DNA from: Xanthomonas phaseoli pv. phaseoli
GTDB lineage: Bacteria > Pseudomonadota > Gammaproteobacteria > Xanthomonadales > Xanthomonadaceae
DNA: 64,000 bases
Assembly: GCA_022749655.1 (NCBI GenBank)
Contig: CP094243.1
Span: 4,278,001 to 4,342,000 of the forward strand
Reading direction: 5' to 3'
Position 1 is the stretch's first letter. Each line of letters starts with the position of its first letter. The position numbers and the translations under genes were made by a program. The notes under the pieces are model-generated. The model worked only from the letters and a program-made list of their open reading frames with translations, was not told where the DNA came from and did not search any database. Of the stretch, positions 60,809-64,000 are shown piece after piece.

Positions 60809-62938
60809 ATGACTCCTCGTCTCCTGTCTGCCGCCATTACCGCCGCCCTGCTGGCAGCCCCCATCGGTATGGCGTTTGCTGCCGATGCCGATGCCGACGC
60901 CGAACGCACGACCGATCTAGACACGGTCAATGTGATCGCCAAGCTCGAGGCGGCGCGCAATGCCCTGTCGCCGGACATCGGCAGCAGCCAATTCGCCATC
61001 ACCGCTGACGACATCGATCGCCTGCCGCTCGGCGCGGCGACCCCACTCAATCAGGTCCTGTTGCAAGCGCCGGGCGTGGTGCAGGATTCCTACGGCGGCA
61101 TCCACGTACGCGGCGACCACGCCAACCTGCAGTACCGCATCAACGGCGTGATCATTCCCGAATCCATCTCCGGCTTCGGCCAGAGCCTGGAGCCCCGCAT
61201 CATCAAGAACCTCAAACTGCTCGATGGCGCGTTGCCGGCACAGTTCGGCGACCGCACCGCTGCGGTGGTCGACATCACCACCAAGAGCGGTGCCGAGCTC
61301 GGCAATGGCGGCAGCGTCGGTATTACCGCCGGCTCATTCGGCACCATCAACCCCAACGCCTCGCTGTGGGGCAGCAGCGGGCGTTGGAGCTGGTTCGTCA
61401 GCGGCGATTACGACCAGAACAAGAATGGCCTGGAAAACCCGGTCGACAGCCTCAACCCCCTCCATGACAAAACCCATCAGGGCAAGGGCTTCGCCGATCT
61501 GACCTACCTGGTCAACGACAACACCCGTCTCAGCCTGCTGGTCGGCTACGCGAACAATCGCTTCCAGATCCCCAACAATCCGGGGCAGACGCCGGCCTTC
61601 GATTACCTGGGCACCAGCGATTTCGACTCCTCGCGCCTGGACGAGAATCAACGCGAAAACACCCGCTTCGGCACCCTGGCCCTGCAAGGCACGCTCGGCG
61701 ACACCAACTATCAGCTCTCCGCCGGCCAGCGTTACAGCAACGTCGCCTTCTCCTCTGACGTTGCCGGCGACCTGATCTTCAACGGCATCGCCTCGCAGGT
61801 GGACCGCAGCAACCGCGCCAATACCGTGCAGGCGGACTTCGCAACGCCATGGGGCGGCTCGCACACGCTGCGCTACGGCGTGTATGGCAATTTCGAACAC
61901 GCCATCGCCAGCAACAATTCGTATGTCTTCCCCGCCAACGACGACGGCAGCCAGAGCAGCAACGTGCCACTGTTCATTCCCGACGGCAGCCGTTTCCATG
62001 CCAGCACCTACGCGCTCTACCTGCAGGACGAGTGGAAGATCGGCGAGGACTGGACCGTCAATTACGGGCTGCGCGGCGACAAGTACAAGGCCTTCGGCGC
62101 GACCGAAGGTCAGCTCAGCCCGCGCCTGGGCGTCATCTGGCGCGCCAGCGGCAGCACCACCCTGCACGCCGGATACGCGCGTTACTTCACCCCACCGGCC
62201 AGCGAGCTGATCTCCACCAGCGACATCGCGCTCTACGACGGCACCACCAACCAGCAGTCGGCCGGTGACGGCCCGACCACGCCACTGAGCGAGCGTAGCG
62301 ACTACTACGACCTGGGCATCTCGCAAGTGGTCACCGACCATCTGACGCTCGGCCTGGACACCTATTACCGCAAGGCCGACCGGCTCCAGGACGAAGGCCA
62401 GTTCGGTGCCGCCTATATCTATTCCACCTTCAATTACCGCTATGGCCGCATCCGCGGCGCCGAATTCAGTGCCGACTACACCAACGGGCCGGTGACGGCG
62501 TATTTCAACCTTGCCTACAGCAAAGCCATGGGCAAGCGGGTCATGACCAGCCTGTACAATTTCGATCCGGATGCGCTGGCCTATACCTACGACAACTGGA
62601 TCCACCTGGATCACGACCAGAAGCTGACCTCGTCCGGCGGCATCAACTACGCCTTCAGCGAAGGCAGCAAGGTCGGCCTCAACTATCTGTTCGGCAGCGG
62701 CTTGCGCACCGATACCGACACCGTGCCCAACGGCGCTTCGCTTCCGTCGTACTTCCAGTTGAACGCCAGCGTCGGCCACGACTTCGACGTCAATACGCAT
62801 CCGCTGCACGTGCAATTGGCCGCGGTCAATGTCCTCAACCGCAGCTACCAGTTGCGCGACGGCGGCGGTATCGGCGTCTTCGCGCCGCAGTGGGCGCCGC
62901 GCCGCGGCGTCTATGTGAGCCTGCAACAGGATTTCTGA
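60809..62938 (+). CDS. TonB-dependent outer-membrane receptor
   Basis: The 709-residue protein has a signal peptide ending MAFAA, a TonB-box-like DLDTVNVIAK, a plug domain (ITADDIDRLPLGAATPLNQVLLQAPGVV, GGIHVRGDHANLQYRINGVIIP) and a barrel that ends in aromatic Phe (VYVSLQQDF). It would take up an unknown ligand across the outer membrane. The plug is short and lacks the N-terminal extension of transducer-type receptors. The reading frame is intact. It is divergent from the DAHP synthase gene, with a 247-bp spacer. Confidence 0.9.
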   Translation: MTPRLLSAAITAALLAAPIGMAFAADADADAERTTDLDTVNVIAKLEAARNALSPDIGSSQFAITADDIDRLPLGAATPLNQVLLQAPGVVQDSYGGIHVRGDHANLQYRINGVIIPESISGFGQSLEPRIIKNLKLLDGALPAQFGDRTAAVVDITTKSGAELGNGGSVGITAGSFGTINPNASLWGSSGRWSWFVSGDYDQNKNGLENPVDSLNPLHDKTHQGKGFADLTYLVNDNTRLSLLVGYANNRFQIPNNPGQTPAFDYLGTSDFDSSRLDENQRENTRFGTLALQGTLGDTNYQLSAGQRYSNVAFSSDVAGDLIFNGIASQVDRSNRANTVQADFATPWGGSHTLRYGVYGNFEHAIASNNSYVFPANDDGSQSSNVPLFIPDGSRFHASTYALYLQDEWKIGEDWTVNYGLRGDKYKAFGATEGQLSPRLGVIWRASGSTTLHAGYARYFTPPASELISTSDIALYDGTTNQQSAGDGPTTPLSERSDYYDLGISQVVTDHLTLGLDTYYRKADRLQDEGQFGAAYIYSTFNYRYGRIRGAEFSADYTNGPVTAYFNLAYSKAMGKRVMTSLYNFDPDALAYTYDNWIHLDHDQKLTSSGGINYAFSEGSKVGLNYLFGSGLRTDTDTVPNGASLPSYFQLNASVGHDFDVNTHPLHVQLAAVNVLNRSYQLRDGGGIGVFAPQWAPRRGVYVSLQQDF

Positions 62939-63446
62939 TGCGGTGCAAGGCAACGGATGGAACGGGGCAAAACCGGCCCATTCGTTGCCGAAGTCCGATG
63001 ACCGAGCCTAGCGAGCAGCTGGCCACGCTGCGTACCGCCCGCATGCGGGATACGCATCGTTTGGCAGACGCATGCATCGGCTTATTGATTCGAGCGGTGC
63101 CGCGATCCAACGGCGATCCACCAACGCTGGTCACCGGAAGGACCCAGGAGTCAGTCAAGCCTTCGATGTCCTCATTGGCGCTCGCGGTCGACACGCCGCA
63201 GACGCGTGCAAGCGGCAGCGGCGGCGTCCAGCATCAAGGCCTGGAAGCAGACACGCCGGCCCAGCGCAGCGCAGGCCGGCCACCTTGCGACGAACCAAGG
63301 TGCCTGACCTGCAGCGGATCAGGCGCCCCTTCTACCCGCCGATCACGCATCAGCGTCGCCTAGGTGACGCACAGCACCCGTTGACCATCACGATGACCCT
63401 GCACGCCTACCAGGCTGCCGCAGGGCATTACAACGCACCGGAGCTG
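62939..63446. other. Spacer with no supported gene
   Basis: The 508-bp stretch between the TonB receptor and dsbB ends (convergent) has only short overlapping frames. No terminator with T tract or named repeat is seen. Confidence 0.5.
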
Positions 63447-63965
63447 TTAGTGATGGACCGAGCTACGCCGCGCCTTGAAGCCCGCGTACAGCGCCCACAA
63501 CGCCAACCCCACGAACCACACCATGCTCCACATCGGCATGCTCAACCCGAGGAAGCGCCAATCGATATTGCCGCAGTCGCCGGTGCCGGTCAGCACGGTG
63601 CGGAACACCTCGAAGGGCCCCATCGTCTCGCTCAGAAAGCTCAACGGCGGCCCGCACGAAGACATCATGTCCTTGGGCCGGATCTGCACCCACACATGCC
63701 GCGCAGCGATGCCCATGCCTACGCCTGCGGCGATGAAACTCAAGACCCCATAGACCTTGCGCCCGGCGGCGGCACGCGGCCCATGCAGTGCGCCGAGCAG
63801 GAAAAACACTGCCAGCGCCGCGAAGGCGATCCGTTGGAAGATGCACAGCGGGCACGGCTCCAGACCCAGATGCAACTGCACATAGATCGCGTAAGCCAGC
63901 AATCCTGCGCATGCAAGAAAGCCCAGCAGAAACTGCGCCCGGAAACTCCAACGAAATGGATTCAT
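63447..63965 (-). CDS. dsbB: Disulfide bond formation protein DsbB
   Basis: The 172-residue inner-membrane protein has four helices and two periplasmic Cys pairs: CPLC at residues 38-41 in the first loop and the pair formed by MMSSCGPPL and GTGDCGNIDW in the second. It reoxidises DsbA and passes electrons to ubiquinone. ATG 63965 begins MNPFRWSFRAQFLLGF; ATG 63971 is two codons upstream. The right edge of the window follows 35 bp later. Confidence 0.94.
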   Translation of the reverse strand: MNPFRWSFRAQFLLGFLACAGLLAYAIYVQLHLGLEPCPLCIFQRIAFAALAVFFLLGALHGPRAAAGRKVYGVLSFIAAGVGMGIAARHVWVQIRPKDMMSSCGPPLSFLSETMGPFEVFRTVLTGTGDCGNIDWRFLGLSMPMWSMVWFVGLALWALYAGFKARRSSVHH

Positions 63966-64000
63966 CGTCACTGCTTGCCTTGGGTCAGGTTGTCGATTAT

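Overview
The window is chromosomal DNA of a Xanthomonas species or a very close relative in the Lysobacteraceae. It is GC-rich and shows gene orders and families typical of that group: phoB-phoR-ppk-ppx, folC-dedD-cvpA-purF, a tdh/kbl pair, an NAD-type isocitrate dehydrogenase, S46 dipeptidyl peptidase, Asp-specific metallopeptidase, two TonB-dependent receptors, and dispersed GGGAATC heptad repeats. I cannot fix the species or pathovar from sequence alone. Apart from one IS5-family insertion and repeat-rich intergenic spacers, this is core genome; I see no phage, integron, CRISPR array or secretion cluster.

Layout. 1-0.95 kb: a four-tRNA operon on the minus strand (Pro-Arg-His-Lys) with a recognisable promoter and terminator. 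1-4 kb: Bax-inhibitor-1 membrane protein, NAD-isocitrate dehydrogenase, and an AhpD-like/glutaredoxin pair. 4.1-12 kb: BepA-like M48 protease, then the phosphate block phoB, phoR, ppk, ppx. 12-15.2 kb: glycosyltransferase, PAP2 phosphatase, lpxH. 15.3-17.2 kb: lipoprotein and secreted M72-like protease. 17.7-23.7 kb (minus): DUF455 protein, purF, cvpA, SPOR protein, folC. 23.9-29.8 kb (minus): orphan membrane protein, histidine phosphatase, S46 peptidase, Tat-exported phospholipase C. 30-32.3 kb: TonB receptor divergent from the phospholipase. 32.9-40.9 kb: tdh and kbl, with a porin and the sulfate ABC importer (cysA, cysW, cysT, sulfate-binding protein) between them. 40.9-44 kb: HNH protein, pseudouridine synthase, secreted protein, OmpA. 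44.2-45.4 kb: IS5-family element with TTAA target duplication. 45.5-51.7 kb: oxidoreductases, cell-wall hydrolase, glutathione transferase, and a 1.3-kb stretch without a supported gene. 51.7-64 kb: mdh, ppiB, typA, DUF2127 protein, amidase, MscS channel, class II DAHP synthase, TonB receptor, dsbB.

Two themes stand out. First, phosphate: PhoB/PhoR and both polyphosphate enzymes are here. A near-consensus Pho box sits exactly 10 bp upstream of a -10 element in front of the phospholipase C gene, and a weaker box faces the divergent TonB receptor, suggesting a phosphate-starvation phospholipid-scavenging locus. PhoR itself has an abnormal H-box (HELLPP where HELRTP is expected). Second, sequence quality: at least 17 small indels, mostly in short homopolymers, break conserved genes including central biosynthesis genes such as DAHP synthase and the sulfate permease. 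The simplest reading is residual assembly error; such genes are given here with their full reconstructed extent and typed as pseudogene because the frame is broken as written.
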